Positions 16,780 to 25,722 of a stretch of 64,000 nt of DNA are shown in pieces. The notes below the pieces were generated by a model that saw only the letters and a program-made list of their open reading frames with translations, was not told where the DNA came from and searched no databases. The translations under genes and the position numbers were made by a program. The stretch comes from Hymenobacter lapidiphilus (GTDB taxonomy: Bacteria; Bacteroidota; Bacteroidia; Cytophagales; Hymenobacteraceae): the NCBI RefSeq assembly GCF_003417065.2, contig NZ_QVLT01000001.1, forward strand, positions 124,001 through 188,000. Direction: 5' to 3'. Within the stretch, counting starts at the first letter, position 1. Each line of letters starts with the position of its first letter.

Positions 16780-18168
16780 TTAGGCGCCGGTGAAGAACTG
16801 GAACAGCAGGTAGCCGTTCAGGCCCAGAATAATGGCTGAGACCGTCCAGCAAATGGCTTGGAGCCAGGGCTTGTTCACAAATACGCCCATTTTGAGCTTG
16901 TTGCCGGTGAACAGCACCAGCGGAATTACGGCGAAGCTGAGCTGCAACGACAGAATTACTTGGCTTAGCACCAGCAAGTCGCTCGTACCCTTTTCGCCAT
17001 ACAGAATGGTGACGATAAGGGCCGGCACCACGGCAATGGCGCGGGTGATAAGGCGCCGCATCCAGGGCCTGAGCTTGATATCAAGGAAGCCTTCCATCAC
17101 GATTTGCCCGGCCAGCGTGCCGGTCAGCGTCGAGTTCTGACCCGAAGCCAGCAGGGCAATGGCAAACACTACCGAAGCCGCCCCCGCGCCCAGCACCGGC
17201 GTCAGCAGCTTGTGGGCGTCGTAGATGTCGGCCACGTCGCGCAGATTGTTGTCGTGGAAGGCCGCAGCCGACACCACCAGGATGGCCCCGTTCACGAAGA
17301 AGGCCAGAAACAGCGCCACCGTGCTATCGATGGTGGCAAACTTGATGGCGGAACGCCGGGCAGGCTCGGTGGGCTCGATGGCCCGGGTTTGCACGATGCT
17401 GGAGTGCAGGTACAGGTTGTGGGGCATCACGGTGGCCCCCAGAATACCGATAGCCAGATACAGCGCGCTGGGGTCGGTTACGATTTCCGGCTTCGGAATC
17501 AGGCCCTGGGCCATGGCAAAGTAGTCGGGGTTGGAGGCTATTATCTCGTAGACAAAGCAGCCGAAAATCACGAAAACAAGGCCCGCCACGATGCTTTCGA
17601 TGATGCGGAAGCCCTTGCTCTGGAAGTAGAGCACCACCAGCACATCGAAAATAGTGAGCACGACACCCCAGGTGAGCGGGATGCCGAAAAGCAGGTTGAT
17701 GGCAATGGCTGAGCCGATAACTTCGGCCAGGTCGCAGGCGGCAATGGCAATTTCGCACAGCACCCAGAGCACAAACGAGACGGGCTTGGAGTAATGGTCG
17801 CGGCAGGCCTGGGCCAGGTCGCGGCCCGTCACGATGCCCAGCTTCACCGACAGGTGCTGGAGCAGCATGGCGAAGAAGTTGGAAATCAGAATCACCGACA
17901 GCAGCATGTAGCCGTACTTGGCGCCACCCTCAATGTCGGTGGCCCAGTTGCCGGGGTCCATGTAGCCCACGGCCACCATCAGGCCCGGCCCGGTGAAGGC
18001 CCAGAGCTTGCGCCAGAACGAGGCACCCTCGGGCGGCACCATAATCGAGGCGTACACTTCGGAAAGCGAGTTGGCGCGCCGCGGGAAGCGCCAGCCGGCA
18101 TCCTGGTCAAACGGCGTGATGGGCGAAGTAGTAGGCGAAGGGGAAGGAGCGGGCAAGATTTCGGACAT
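16780..18168 (-). CDS. mntH: NRAMP-family divalent metal transporter (Mn2+/Fe2+)
   Basis: Inner-membrane proton-coupled importer of Mn2+ and related ions, 462 residues and 11 or so hydrophobic helices. The hallmark of helix 1 is present: VGYMDPGNW, with Asp71 and Asn74 as metal ligands. So is the helix 6 motif GATVMPHNLYLHSS, with Met248 as the soft ligand that favours Mn2+/Fe2+. GREL-type loop residues (VTGRDLAQACRDHY) follow helix 2-3. The start at 18168 (MSEILPAPSPSPTTSP) is preferred; a reading to 18204 adds residues without support. The cytoplasmic N-terminus of about 50 residues is proline-rich. An operator-like palindrome lies 57 bases upstream. The CDF exporter gene is divergent. Confidence 0.95.
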   Translation of the reverse strand: MSEILPAPSPSPTTSPITPFDQDAGWRFPRRANSLSEVYASIMVPPEGASFWRKLWAFTGPGLMVAVGYMDPGNWATDIEGGAKYGYMLLSVILISNFFAMLLQHLSVKLGIVTGRDLAQACRDHYSKPVSFVLWVLCEIAIAACDLAEVIGSAIAINLLFGIPLTWGVVLTIFDVLVVLYFQSKGFRIIESIVAGLVFVIFGCFVYEIIASNPDYFAMAQGLIPKPEIVTDPSALYLAIGILGATVMPHNLYLHSSIVQTRAIEPTEPARRSAIKFATIDSTVALFLAFFVNGAILVVSAAAFHDNNLRDVADIYDAHKLLTPVLGAGAASVVFAIALLASGQNSTLTGTLAGQIVMEGFLDIKLRPWMRRLITRAIAVVPALIVTILYGEKGTSDLLVLSQVILSLQLSFAVIPLVLFTGNKLKMGVFVNKPWLQAICWTVSAIILGLNGYLLFQFFTGA

Positions 18169-18224
18169 AGATGCCAGGACGTGAGCGAACCAGGTACGCC
18201 GCAAAGGTATGCAGAGAAGGCTGT

Positions 18225-18240
18225 TTTAGATTAGCCTAAA
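18225..18240. promoter_or_regulatory. Operator-like palindrome before the NRAMP gene
   Basis: TTTAGATTAGCCTAAA has exact 5-base arms (TTTAG/CTAAA) around six bases. In reverse it reads TTTAGGCTAATCTAAA, close to the DtxR/IdeR consensus half TTAGGxTA. It is 57 bases upstream of the NRAMP ATG and 148 bases upstream of the divergent CDF gene. The related perfect palindrome is at 16704-16719. Confidence 0.65.
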
Positions 18241-18387
18241 TTTAATTTTTTAAGCATCTAGTAAACTCTTGCCACCGGAAAAAGTTGTGGGCCGGTAAAA
18301 AAGCCGGAATTTTGGCGGGCCCTTATAGTCTGTACCACTCAGCTTCGTTTTGCGGTGCATTGCTTTTGCCCTTCCTCTTTACCTGCC

Positions 18388-19377
18388 ATGACGCTGCCGC
18401 TCAAAACCCGCTATGCCCTGCTTTCGCTTGTGGTGAGCGTGGTGCTGGTGGGCGTGAAATTCTATGCCTGGGCCCTCACCGACTCGCAGGCCGTGCTCAC
18501 CGACGCGCTCGAATCCATCATCAACGTGGTGGCCAGCGGCTTTGCGCTCTACAGCATCTACCTGGCCGGGCTGCCCAAGGATGAAAATCATCCTTACGGC
18601 CACGGGAAAATCGAGTACCTGTCGGTGGGCTTCGAGGGCGGGCTGATTCTGATGGCGGGCGGCTACATTTTTTATGCGGCGCTGCTGGCGCTCTGGGAGC
18701 CGCACACCATAGCCCGGCCCGACTGGGGCATTGCGCTGCTGGCCGCCACGGCCCTCGTGAACCTGGGCACCGGCTGGCTGCTGGTGCGCGCCGGCCGCCA
18801 GCACCACTCGCCGGCCCTGGTCGGCGACGGCCAGCACCTGTACCTTGATGCCGTGAGCACGTTTGTTTCGTGCGCCGCGCTGGGCCTGGTCATGCTCACC
18901 GATAACGTGCTGTATGACGCGCTGGCGGCCCTGGGCCTGGGCGTGTTCATCGTGGTGAACGGCTTTCGAATGGTGCGCCGCTCGGTGTCGGGCCTGATGG
19001 ATGAGGCCGACGTAACCACCGTGCAGCAAGTGGTGGCCGAGCTGCAGGAGCACCGCGAACCGGCCTGGATTGACGTGCATAACCTGCGGGTGCAGCGCTA
19101 CGGCGCCAGCCTGCACATCGACTGCCACGTAACCATGCCTTACTACCTGAGCCTGGAGCAGACCCACGAACACGTCCACGGCATCGAGGAACTTGTAGCT
19201 CAGGAGTTCGGCATACCGGTGGAAATGTTCGTGCACGCCGACCCCTGCACCTTCGCTGCCTGCTGGCACTGCCACGTCGCCGACTGCTCCGTGCGCCGCC
19301 ACCCCTTCACCCAGGAAATCACCTGGACGCTGGCCAACGTGGCCAAAAACGAGCGGCACCAGTTGGAAGTGGATTAG
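18388..19377 (+). CDS. Cation diffusion facilitator (CDF) metal exporter
   Basis: Inner-membrane metal/proton antiporter of 329 residues. The ATG at 18388 gives MTLPLKTRYALLSLVVSVVL; an upstream ATG at 18355 is less likely. CDF signatures are QAVLTDALESIINVVASG in helix 2 and the cytoplasmic motif DENHPYGHGKIEYLSVG. A second metal-site motif, DGQHLYLDAVSTF, lies in helix 5. The cytoplasmic regulatory domain (VNGFRMVRRSVSGLMDEAD to about residue 285) follows. An unusual C-terminal tail contains CTFAACWHCHVADCSVRRH, a Cys/His-rich stretch that could bind metal. It is divergent from the NRAMP gene, an importer-exporter pairing consistent with metal homeostasis. Which metal is exported cannot be told from sequence alone. 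Confidence 0.93.
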   Translation: MTLPLKTRYALLSLVVSVVLVGVKFYAWALTDSQAVLTDALESIINVVASGFALYSIYLAGLPKDENHPYGHGKIEYLSVGFEGGLILMAGGYIFYAALLALWEPHTIARPDWGIALLAATALVNLGTGWLLVRAGRQHHSPALVGDGQHLYLDAVSTFVSCAALGLVMLTDNVLYDALAALGLGVFIVVNGFRMVRRSVSGLMDEADVTTVQQVVAELQEHREPAWIDVHNLRVQRYGASLHIDCHVTMPYYLSLEQTHEHVHGIEELVAQEFGIPVEMFVHADPCTFAACWHCHVADCSVRRHPFTQEITWTLANVAKNERHQLEVD

Positions 19378-19401
19378 GCTCCTGGCGTTCCGGCGTGCGC
19401 C

Positions 19402-20790
19402 TTATTCCCCCACCACCAGCCGCTGGGCCCGGCCGCCGTTCTGCACCAGGTACACGCCCGGCTTCAACCCCCTGACCGAAAGCGTAAGCTGGTTTTGACC
19501 AGCCGGAAATTGAGCGGTTTGCACCCGGCGGCCGAGCGCGTCGCTGATAACCACGGTAGCAGCTGTTGAGGCAGGGCGTTCCAGCGTGATGGTGTGGCGG
19601 GCGGGGTTGGGCCAGAGGCGGAGCCGGGCCGCGGCCGGGGCCGCGGTAGACGTTACTATGAAGTCGCGGTTTTCGAGTACCAGAATCCGGTCATCAGAGG
19701 CGGCGGGGTTGCCCCGGCCGTCGCGGTTGCTGGTGCCCACGTACACCCGGCCCTGGGGCGAGACGCAGATGGCCCGCAGCCGGCCGAAGCTGGTGAGGTA
19801 GTCGGTGCGGGCAGGAATGGCGTCGCCGGCGGTGTTGAGGGCCAGGTCGGTGAGGCGGCTTCCTTTCAGTGACAACAGCAGCAGGTGGTTCTGCCAGCCC
19901 GGAATGGCGGGCGAGCTATAATAGGCCAAGCCTGCTACGCCCAGCGTGGGCGTCCAGGTAGTGAGGGGCTCGCGCACGCTATTTTGGGCGCAGAAGGTCT
20001 GCTCGGCGGGCAGGTCGCAGGAGCCTTCTACATTGGGCCAGCCGTAGTTGCGGCCGGGCTCAATGAGGTTTAGCTCGTCGTCGCTGTTGGCACCGTGCTC
20101 CGAGCTGTAGAGGCGGCCGGCGGGGCTACGCACGAGGCCCTGGGGGTTGCGGTGGCCCAACGTGTACACGGGGCTGCCGGGCGTGGGGTTGTTGGCCGGG
20201 ATGGTACCATCGAGGTTGAGGCGGAGAATTTTGCCGTTGAGCGAGGCCGGGTTCTGGGCCTGGGGCTGCTGCTGGGCGTCGCCGGTACTCATGAGTAGGG
20301 TGCGGTCGGGCAAGATGAGCAGGCGCGAGCCGCTGTGGGTGCTGGTGGCCGGAATTTGACCCAGCAGCACCAGCGGCGCGCTCAGCGTGCCGTTGGCGTA
20401 AGTCAGCCGCACCAGCTTTTCGAGGTAGACTCCGTTTTCGGTGTAGTTGTACACCACGTACACGTAGGGCGCGGTGGCGAAATCGGGGTGCAGCACCATG
20501 CCCAGCAGCCCGCCCTCCGAGGACGTAGAGACATCGGCGAGTGTAATGAGCGGCGTCACCGCGCCGGTGACGGGGTTCACGCGGCTGATACGTCCGCCGC
20601 GCTCAGTCATCCAGATGAAGTTATCGGGCCCCCAGACCAGCTCCCAAGGTACCACCAGGCCGGTAGTCAGGGCCGAAACGGTGATGGTAGTGGTGCCCAC
20701 CGGGAAGGTGGTGACAACCGGCAGCGTCTGGGCTGCCAGGGACGCGGAGGCGAGCAGCAGGGCCGATAAAGAAATGCAAAAGCGGTTCAT
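19402..20790 (-). CDS. Secreted PQQ-type sugar dehydrogenase with T9SS sorting domain
   Basis: Exported beta-propeller oxidoreductase of the glucose/sorbosone dehydrogenase family, 462 residues. The start at 20790 gives the signal MNRFCISLSALLLASASLAA. The propeller runs from about 35 to 375, with LVVPWELVWGPDNFIWMTER, EGGLLGMVLHPDF, GKILRLNLDGTIPANNP, and YTLGHRNPQGLVRSPAGRLY. The histidine and arginine of HRNPQG fit active-site positions of soluble PQQ glucose dehydrogenases. The last 75 residues (RLRLWPNPARHTITLERPA to GVYLVQNGGRAQRLVVGE) form a type A T9SS C-terminal sorting domain, so the enzyme is secreted across or anchored to the outer membrane. Whether PQQ is actually used is unknown; many relatives lack proof. 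Confidence 0.9.
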   Translation of the reverse strand: MNRFCISLSALLLASASLAAQTLPVVTTFPVGTTTITVSALTTGLVVPWELVWGPDNFIWMTERGGRISRVNPVTGAVTPLITLADVSTSSEGGLLGMVLHPDFATAPYVYVVYNYTENGVYLEKLVRLTYANGTLSAPLVLLGQIPATSTHSGSRLLILPDRTLLMSTGDAQQQPQAQNPASLNGKILRLNLDGTIPANNPTPGSPVYTLGHRNPQGLVRSPAGRLYSSEHGANSDDELNLIEPGRNYGWPNVEGSCDLPAEQTFCAQNSVREPLTTWTPTLGVAGLAYYSSPAIPGWQNHLLLLSLKGSRLTDLALNTAGDAIPARTDYLTSFGRLRAICVSPQGRVYVGTSNRDGRGNPAASDDRILVLENRDFIVTSTAAPAAARLRLWPNPARHTITLERPASTAATVVISDALGRRVQTAQFPAGQNQLTLSVRGLKPGVYLVQNGGRAQRLVVGE

Positions 20791-20916
20791 AGTTAGGCCG
20801 TTGAGTGAAGAGGGAGGAGGTGTAAAAGGTAAGAAAAACGCCCGACTTGCGACCCGGCACACCGCTTCTGCCGCCGCCTGCCGTTCTTGCGGCCCCCTTT
20901 CAACCTGCCCTCTGCC

Positions 20917-21351
20917 ATGTTTACCGTCAGCACCGACCCCGCCCGCCTCGATGTGCCCCTGATTCACCAGTACCTCAGCCAGCAGTCGTACTGGGGGCTC
21001 GGCATGCCGCTCGAAACCCTGGAACGGGCCCTAGCCAACTCGCTCAACTTCGGCCTTTACGGCCCCGATGGCCAGCAGGCGGCCTTCGCCCGGGTAGTTA
21101 CCGACCGGGCCACGTTTGCCTGGCTCTGCGACGTATTCGTGCTGCCCGAATACCAGGGCCGGGGCCTGGGCAAGCAATTGGTAGAAGAAATCATGGCCCA
21201 CCCCGAACTGCAGGGCGTGCGCCGCTTCATGCTGGCCACCCTCGACGCCCACAGTCTCTACCGCCGCTTCGGCTTCCAGGATTTGCCCACGCCCGAACGC
21301 TTCCTGGAAATCAAGAAAGCCAACCCCTACGGCGTACCAACGGGAAATTGA
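20917..21351 (+). CDS. GNAT-family N-acetyltransferase
   Basis: Acetyl-CoA-dependent acyltransferase of 144 residues in the cytoplasm. The ATG at 20917 gives MFTVSTDPARLDVPLIHQYL. Motif A, which binds acetyl-CoA pyrophosphate, is LPEYQGRGLGKQLVEEIM (Q/RxxGxG/A as QGRGLG). LCDVFV forms strand 4 before it. LATLDAHSLYRRFGF is motif B with the usual tyrosine. Substrate unknown. It is divergent from the sugar dehydrogenase, 126 bases away. A nested palindrome begins three bases after its stop codon. Confidence 0.92.
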   Translation: MFTVSTDPARLDVPLIHQYLSQQSYWGLGMPLETLERALANSLNFGLYGPDGQQAAFARVVTDRATFAWLCDVFVLPEYQGRGLGKQLVEEIMAHPELQGVRRFMLATLDAHSLYRRFGFQDLPTPERFLEIKKANPYGVPTGN

Positions 21352-21354
21352 GGT

Positions 21355-21442
21355 TGTAGCGCGAAGCTCCAGCTTCGCGTATCGTTGCTGACTTCCACAC
21401 GACATCGTTCTACGACACGCGAAGCTGGAGCTTCGCGCTACA
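21355..21442. repeat. Nested perfect palindrome
   Basis: Arms 21355-21380 and 21417-21442 are exactly complementary over 26 bases, with a 36-base loop. Each arm is itself a palindrome (cgaagctccagcttcg), so either arm could fold alone or both together. It begins three bases after the acetyltransferase stop. Its sequence is unrelated to the gtcatgctgagcttg family. Confidence 0.88.
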
Positions 21443-21457
21443 TCCCTAATTGACCAA

Positions 21458-22075
21458 ATGCAAACCCGCTGGAACGCCCTCATAAGTCCCCTGATGCCCG
21501 ATGCAGCCCGGTGCATCGAGATGTACCAGCAGCTAGTGGCGGCGTACTCCGGCCCCGGCCGTCACTACCACGACCTGCACCACGTGCAAGCTTTGCTGAC
21601 TACCGTGGATGAGTACGCCGGGCTGGTGGAAGACCGGCCGGTGGTGGAGCTGGCCGTCTGGTTTCACGATGCGGTGTACAACTATCTGTCATCAGAAAAC
21701 GAGGCCCGCAGTGCCGATATGGCCCGGCAGTTTCTGGTGCACTCCACGCTGAGCCCCGAGCGGCAGCAGCGCGTGGCCTACCTCATCGAATGCAGCGCCC
21801 GCCACGCCGCGGCCCACATGCCCGCGCCCGACCTGGATTTTTTCCTTGACGCCGACCTGCGCGTGCTGGGGGCCGAGCCAGCTGATTATGCCGAATACGC
21901 CCGCCAGATTCGCCAGGAATACCGTCTGGTGCCCGCCGTGCTCTACCGCCGGGGCCGCCGCAAGGTGCTGGAGCAGCTGCTGGCCGCGCCGGCGCTGTAC
22001 CGCACTCCCGAGTTCCGGCAGCGGTTCGAGGCAGCGGCCCGGCGCAACCTGCGGGCGGAACTGGCGGGGTTGTAG
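21458..22075 (+). CDS. HD-domain predicted metal-dependent phosphohydrolase
   Basis: Cytoplasmic protein of 205 residues from the ATG at 21458. Motifs of the HD superfamily are present: YHDLHHV near residue 38, VWFHDAVYNYLSSENEARSA at about 67-86 with the HD pair and following glutamate, and LIECSARHAA near 108. FFLDADLRVLGA near 130 supplies the last metal-ligand aspartate. The layout matches the COG4339 group of uncharacterised HD proteins rather than RelA/SpoT or cGAMP enzymes. Substrate unknown. The segment from 22076 to 22159 before the next gene is a short gap with no terminator. Confidence 0.9.
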   Translation: MQTRWNALISPLMPDAARCIEMYQQLVAAYSGPGRHYHDLHHVQALLTTVDEYAGLVEDRPVVELAVWFHDAVYNYLSSENEARSADMARQFLVHSTLSPERQQRVAYLIECSARHAAAHMPAPDLDFFLDADLRVLGAEPADYAEYARQIRQEYRLVPAVLYRRGRRKVLEQLLAAPALYRTPEFRQRFEAAARRNLRAELAGL

Positions 22076-22159
22076 CGCCTGGCGGAAACTTCGCGCTAAC
22101 TGCGCAACGCCCCACTTACCGGCCGCGTCCCTTACCTTCCTGCTCAAACCCGCTCCTAT

Positions 22160-24613
22160 ATGACCCACCGTTACCTGCTGCCCCTGGCGGCGCTGCTGCT
22201 GGCCGGTTCGGCCCAGGCCCAGCAGCTGGCTCCGCTCACCGTCGAGAAAATAATGCGCGACCAAGCCCAGTGGCTGGGGACCTCGCCCAGCAACGTCTCC
22301 TGGGCTGATGACGGCAAATCCATCTACTTCAACTGGAACCCCGAAAAAGCCCGGCGCGACTCGCTCTACCGCATTGCTCCAAGCGGCGGCCAAGCTCGCA
22401 AGGTAAGCCTGCGCGAGCAGGTGGGGCTGCCGGCTGCCGAGGGCGAATACGACCGACGCTATACCCGCAAGCTCTACGAGAAGGGCGGCGACATCTACCT
22501 GCTCGACCTCAAAACCCAGCGCATCCGGCGCGTTACCAACACGGCCGAGCAGGAGAGCGACCCACACTTCGCCCTGCATGACCAGGCCATCAGCTATGCC
22601 CGCGGTGGCAACCTGTTTACCTGGGACCCCACCACCGGCGAAACCGTGCAGCGCACCGATTTCCGCAAGGGCAACCGCCCGGCCGGCACCACCCCCACCG
22701 ACAAAAGCGAGCAGTACCTGAAAGCCCAGCAACTGGCCTTGTTCGAGGTGCTGCGCGAGAAGGAGCAGGACGCCAAGGCCCGGCAGCGGCAGCAGAAGGC
22801 GCTGGCCCGGCTGCGGCCCAAGGCCATCTGGCTCGGCACCCAAACCGTGCGCAACCTGCGCCTCTCGCCCGACGGCCGCTACGTGACCTACACGCTGGCC
22901 CAGGAGCCGCCGGCCGCCAAAGTGGCGCTGGTGCCCGATTTCGTAACCACTTCGGGCTTCACCGAGGACATCAATACCCGCACCAAAGTAGGCGCGGCCC
23001 AGACTGCTTTACAGCTGGGCCTCTACGACGTGGGCCGCGACACAACCTTCGTGCTGGGCTACACCGAGCTGCAGGGCCTCGACGAGCAGCCAGCTTACCG
23101 CAAGGAGTATCAGCTGAAGGCCCAGGCACCCATGCCGGCCGATTCGGCTAAGGCGGCTAAAACGGCCAAAACGGCCAAGTCGGCCACCGATTTGCGCCGG
23201 GTGGCACCCTTCGGCCCGTTCTGGTCCGATGACGGCCGGCACGCCTTCCTCGTCATCCGAAGCACTGACAACAAGGACCGTTGGATTGTCGGCCTCGACC
23301 CGGCCACGCAGAAGATAAAGTTGCTAGACCGTCAGCACGATGACGCCTGGATCAACGGCCCCGGCATTGGCTACGGCGAGGGCAACGTAGGCTGGTTGCC
23401 CGACTCACGCCAGTTCTGGTTTCAGAGCGAGCAAACCGGCTACTCCCACCTCTACACCTACGACATCGCCAGTGGCCAGAAAAAGGCCCTGACCAGCGGA
23501 CCGTTTGAGATTCAGAAAACCCAACTGAGCCGCGATGGGAAAACGTGGTACCTGCTGGCCAACAAAACCCACCCCGGCGAGCAGCACCTCTACCGCATGC
23601 CCGTAAGCGGCGGCCCGCTCGTGCAGCTCACCACCCAGCCCGGCGGCTACGACGAGGCTACACTTTCGCCCGATGAGAAAACCTGGGCCCTGCGTTACAG
23701 CACCAGCAACAAGCCCTGGGAGCTGTACACGATGGACAACAAGCCGGGGGCCAGAATGCGCGCCCTCACCCACTCCACCACGTCCGAGTTCGAGAGCTAC
23801 GCCTGGCGCCAGCCCGAGGTAATCGAGTACAAGGCCCGCGACGGAGCCGACGTGTACACCCGCCTCTACCGCCCGGCCAACCCCCAGGCCCAGGGCCCGG
23901 CCGTGATTTTCGTGCACGGCGCCGGCTACCTGCAGAACGCCCATAAGTGGTGGAGCAGCTACTCCCGCGAGTACATGTTCCACAACTTATTGGTAGATAA
24001 AGGCTACACGGTGCTCGATATCGACTACCGCGGCTCGGCCGGCTACGGCCGCGACGTGCGCACCGGCATCTACCGCTACATGGGTGGCAAGGACCTCACC
24101 GACCAGGTGGACGGCGCCAAGCTGCTGGCCGAGAAATACGGCGTCAGTCCCCAGCGCATCGGCATCTATGGCGGCTCCTACGGCGGCTTTATTACGCTGA
24201 TGGCCATGTTTACTCAGCCGGAGGTATTCAAGGCCGGGGCCGCCCTGCGCTCGGTTACCGACTGGGCCCACTACAACCATGGCTACACCGACAACATCCT
24301 CAACGAGCCCTACCTCGACTCGGTGGCCTACGCCCGCTCCTCGCCCATCAACTTCGCCGCCGGCCTCAAAGGCCATCTGCTCATGTGCCACGGCATGGTC
24401 GATACCAACGTGCACTTCCAAGACATCGTGCGCCTCACTCAGCGCCTCATCGAGCTGAAGAAGGAGAACTGGGAGCTGGCCGTGTACCCGGTCGAAAACC
24501 ACGGCTTCACCGAACCCTCGTCGTGGACCGACGAGTACCGCCGCATTCTGAAGCTGTTCGAGGAGAACCTGACGCCAGCCCCGGCCGCCGGCAGTGGAGC
24601 TGGTGGGCAATAG
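22160..24613 (+). CDS. S9 family (DPP-IV type) serine peptidase
   Basis: Exported prolyl-type peptidase of 817 residues. The signal peptide is MTHRYLLPLAALLLAGSAQA. The N-terminal beta-propeller spans about 40-560, with repeated WD40-like blades such as LRLSPDGRYVTYTLA and LSPDEKTWALRYSTS. It carries an odd lysine/alanine/threonine-rich insert near 325 (AKAAKTAKTAKSATD). The alpha/beta hydrolase domain follows. It holds the nucleophile elbow GIYGGSYGGF with Ser673, Asp748 in HGMVDTNVHF and His781 in VENHGFTEPSSW, a complete catalytic triad. Likely periplasmic, degrading peptides. The last residues are alanine/glycine-rich. A strong terminator follows the gene. Confidence 0.95.
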   Translation: MTHRYLLPLAALLLAGSAQAQQLAPLTVEKIMRDQAQWLGTSPSNVSWADDGKSIYFNWNPEKARRDSLYRIAPSGGQARKVSLREQVGLPAAEGEYDRRYTRKLYEKGGDIYLLDLKTQRIRRVTNTAEQESDPHFALHDQAISYARGGNLFTWDPTTGETVQRTDFRKGNRPAGTTPTDKSEQYLKAQQLALFEVLREKEQDAKARQRQQKALARLRPKAIWLGTQTVRNLRLSPDGRYVTYTLAQEPPAAKVALVPDFVTTSGFTEDINTRTKVGAAQTALQLGLYDVGRDTTFVLGYTELQGLDEQPAYRKEYQLKAQAPMPADSAKAAKTAKTAKSATDLRRVAPFGPFWSDDGRHAFLVIRSTDNKDRWIVGLDPATQKIKLLDRQHDDAWINGPGIGYGEGNVGWLPDSRQFWFQSEQTGYSHLYTYDIASGQKKALTSGPFEIQKTQLSRDGKTWYLLANKTHPGEQHLYRMPVSGGPLVQLTTQPGGYDEATLSPDEKTWALRYSTSNKPWELYTMDNKPGARMRALTHSTTSEFESYAWRQPEVIEYKARDGADVYTRLYRPANPQAQGPAVIFVHGAGYLQNAHKWWSSYSREYMFHNLLVDKGYTVLDIDYRGSAGYGRDVRTGIYRYMGGKDLTDQVDGAKLLAEKYGVSPQRIGIYGGSYGGFITLMAMFTQPEVFKAGAALRSVTDWAHYNHGYTDNILNEPYLDSVAYARSSPINFAAGLKGHLLMCHGMVDTNVHFQDIVRLTQRLIELKKENWELAVYPVENHGFTEPSSWTDEYRRILKLFEENLTPAPAAGSGAGGQ

Positions 24614-24637
24614 AGCCCGGCACATACGTTTCCAGGC

Positions 24638-24676
24638 AAAAAACGGCGGCAGGCTTATCCTGCCGCCGTTTTTTAA
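24638..24676 (+). terminator. Rho-independent terminator after the S9 peptidase gene
   Basis: aaaaaacggcggcagg pairs with cctgccgccgtttttt around a five-base loop, and is followed by a T-rich stretch. The remaining gap to 24897 shows no credible gene. Confidence 0.9.
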
Positions 24677-24897
24677 TTTCAGTAACCTGGGCTTCCCCAG
24701 ACCATGCCGCCCAATGCCTCCGCCTGTTGCTCCTGGTGGCCACGGCTTCGGGCCAGTCTTCGCCCGCACCGCGTACTGAGGGCAGATACTGCAGTACCGC
24801 CTGCACCAGAACCTTTTTGCCGGCTCCACGGCCAACGGCGGCGGGTTCGGGCACTTGGTAAGCGCCCATTATCCGGCTTGGCTGGCCGTTAGCTGGA

Positions 24898-25722
24898 TTA
24901 CAGTTGCTTTGTAAAGCCCAGCCCCGAATAGGCGTAGCCGTTTACGTTCAGGCCCTGAACCGGAAATACCGATAGGCCGGTGCGGGCGGTGGTTTTGTGC
25001 AGCTGGGGCACCAGTATGCCCACTGCCGCGCCGACTGTGTAGCCCACAATATTGTCGGAGAGGAAGTGCTTACCGGCCTTGAGGCGAAAGTAGCCGGTGG
25101 CGGCTGGCATCAGCGCTGCCACACCCCACACCAAAGGCCGAGCTGCCGAGCCGGGGTTGAAATCGTGGTATACTTTGGCGGCGAAGAAGGTAGCCGCCGC
25201 CGTATTGGCCGTATGGCCGGCGAAAAACGAATTGGTAGAGATATGGCTGGTACGCTTACCGCCTCCTTCGGAGCCATACAGGAAAGGACGGTAGCGGTAC
25301 ACGTTGCCGGCCGTAAGTGTGAATGCGGCGTTGGAGGCGAGCATGGTTTGCAGGTAGAGCCCCAGCACCTGCCCGTAGCGGCCCCGCACGTCGCTATCGA
25401 GGGCCAGCAGGCCGGGTGCCAGCAGTAGCGCCGGATACACGATAAAGTCGCTGGCAGTCTGGGCGCTGGTGCTGTAGTTTCCGGCCGAAAACCGGTCGAA
25501 CTTCGGCACATCCCGCTTATTGAGGGCCGCCAGCTGCGTCTGGTTCAGGCCATCCTTTTTTGAAATCAGCAGCAGCCCTACGCCGCTCAGCGCACCCAGG
25601 CCCGCCGTAACGGGCGCATCGACCGCAAAGCGGGTGCGGTAGGGTGAGGGCGCGCGCTGGGCCTGCACTTCGACCAGGGGCAGCAGCGGTAAGAGCAGCA
25701 GTGGAGCAAAATGCTTTTTCAT
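24898..25722 (-). CDS. PAP2-family phosphatase
   Basis: Membrane-associated or periplasmic acid phosphatase of 274 residues. Signal peptide: MKKHFAPLLLLPLLPLVEVQ, from the ATG at 25722. Motifs in order are RYRPFLYG near residue 163, SFFAGHTANTAAA near 187 (a variant of PSGH with the catalytic histidine) and GYFRLKAGKHFLSDNIVGY near 228 (SR-x5-H-x3-D pattern with the nucleophile histidine and aspartate). Hydrophobic helices lie between them. Members of the family remove phosphate from lipids such as undecaprenyl pyrophosphate or phosphatidylglycerol phosphate. The exact substrate here is not known. It is divergent from metK. Confidence 0.88.
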   Translation of the reverse strand: MKKHFAPLLLLPLLPLVEVQAQRAPSPYRTRFAVDAPVTAGLGALSGVGLLLISKKDGLNQTQLAALNKRDVPKFDRFSAGNYSTSAQTASDFIVYPALLLAPGLLALDSDVRGRYGQVLGLYLQTMLASNAAFTLTAGNVYRYRPFLYGSEGGGKRTSHISTNSFFAGHTANTAAATFFAAKVYHDFNPGSAARPLVWGVAALMPAATGYFRLKAGKHFLSDNIVGYTVGAAVGILVPQLHKTTARTGLSVFPVQGLNVNGYAYSGLGFTKQL

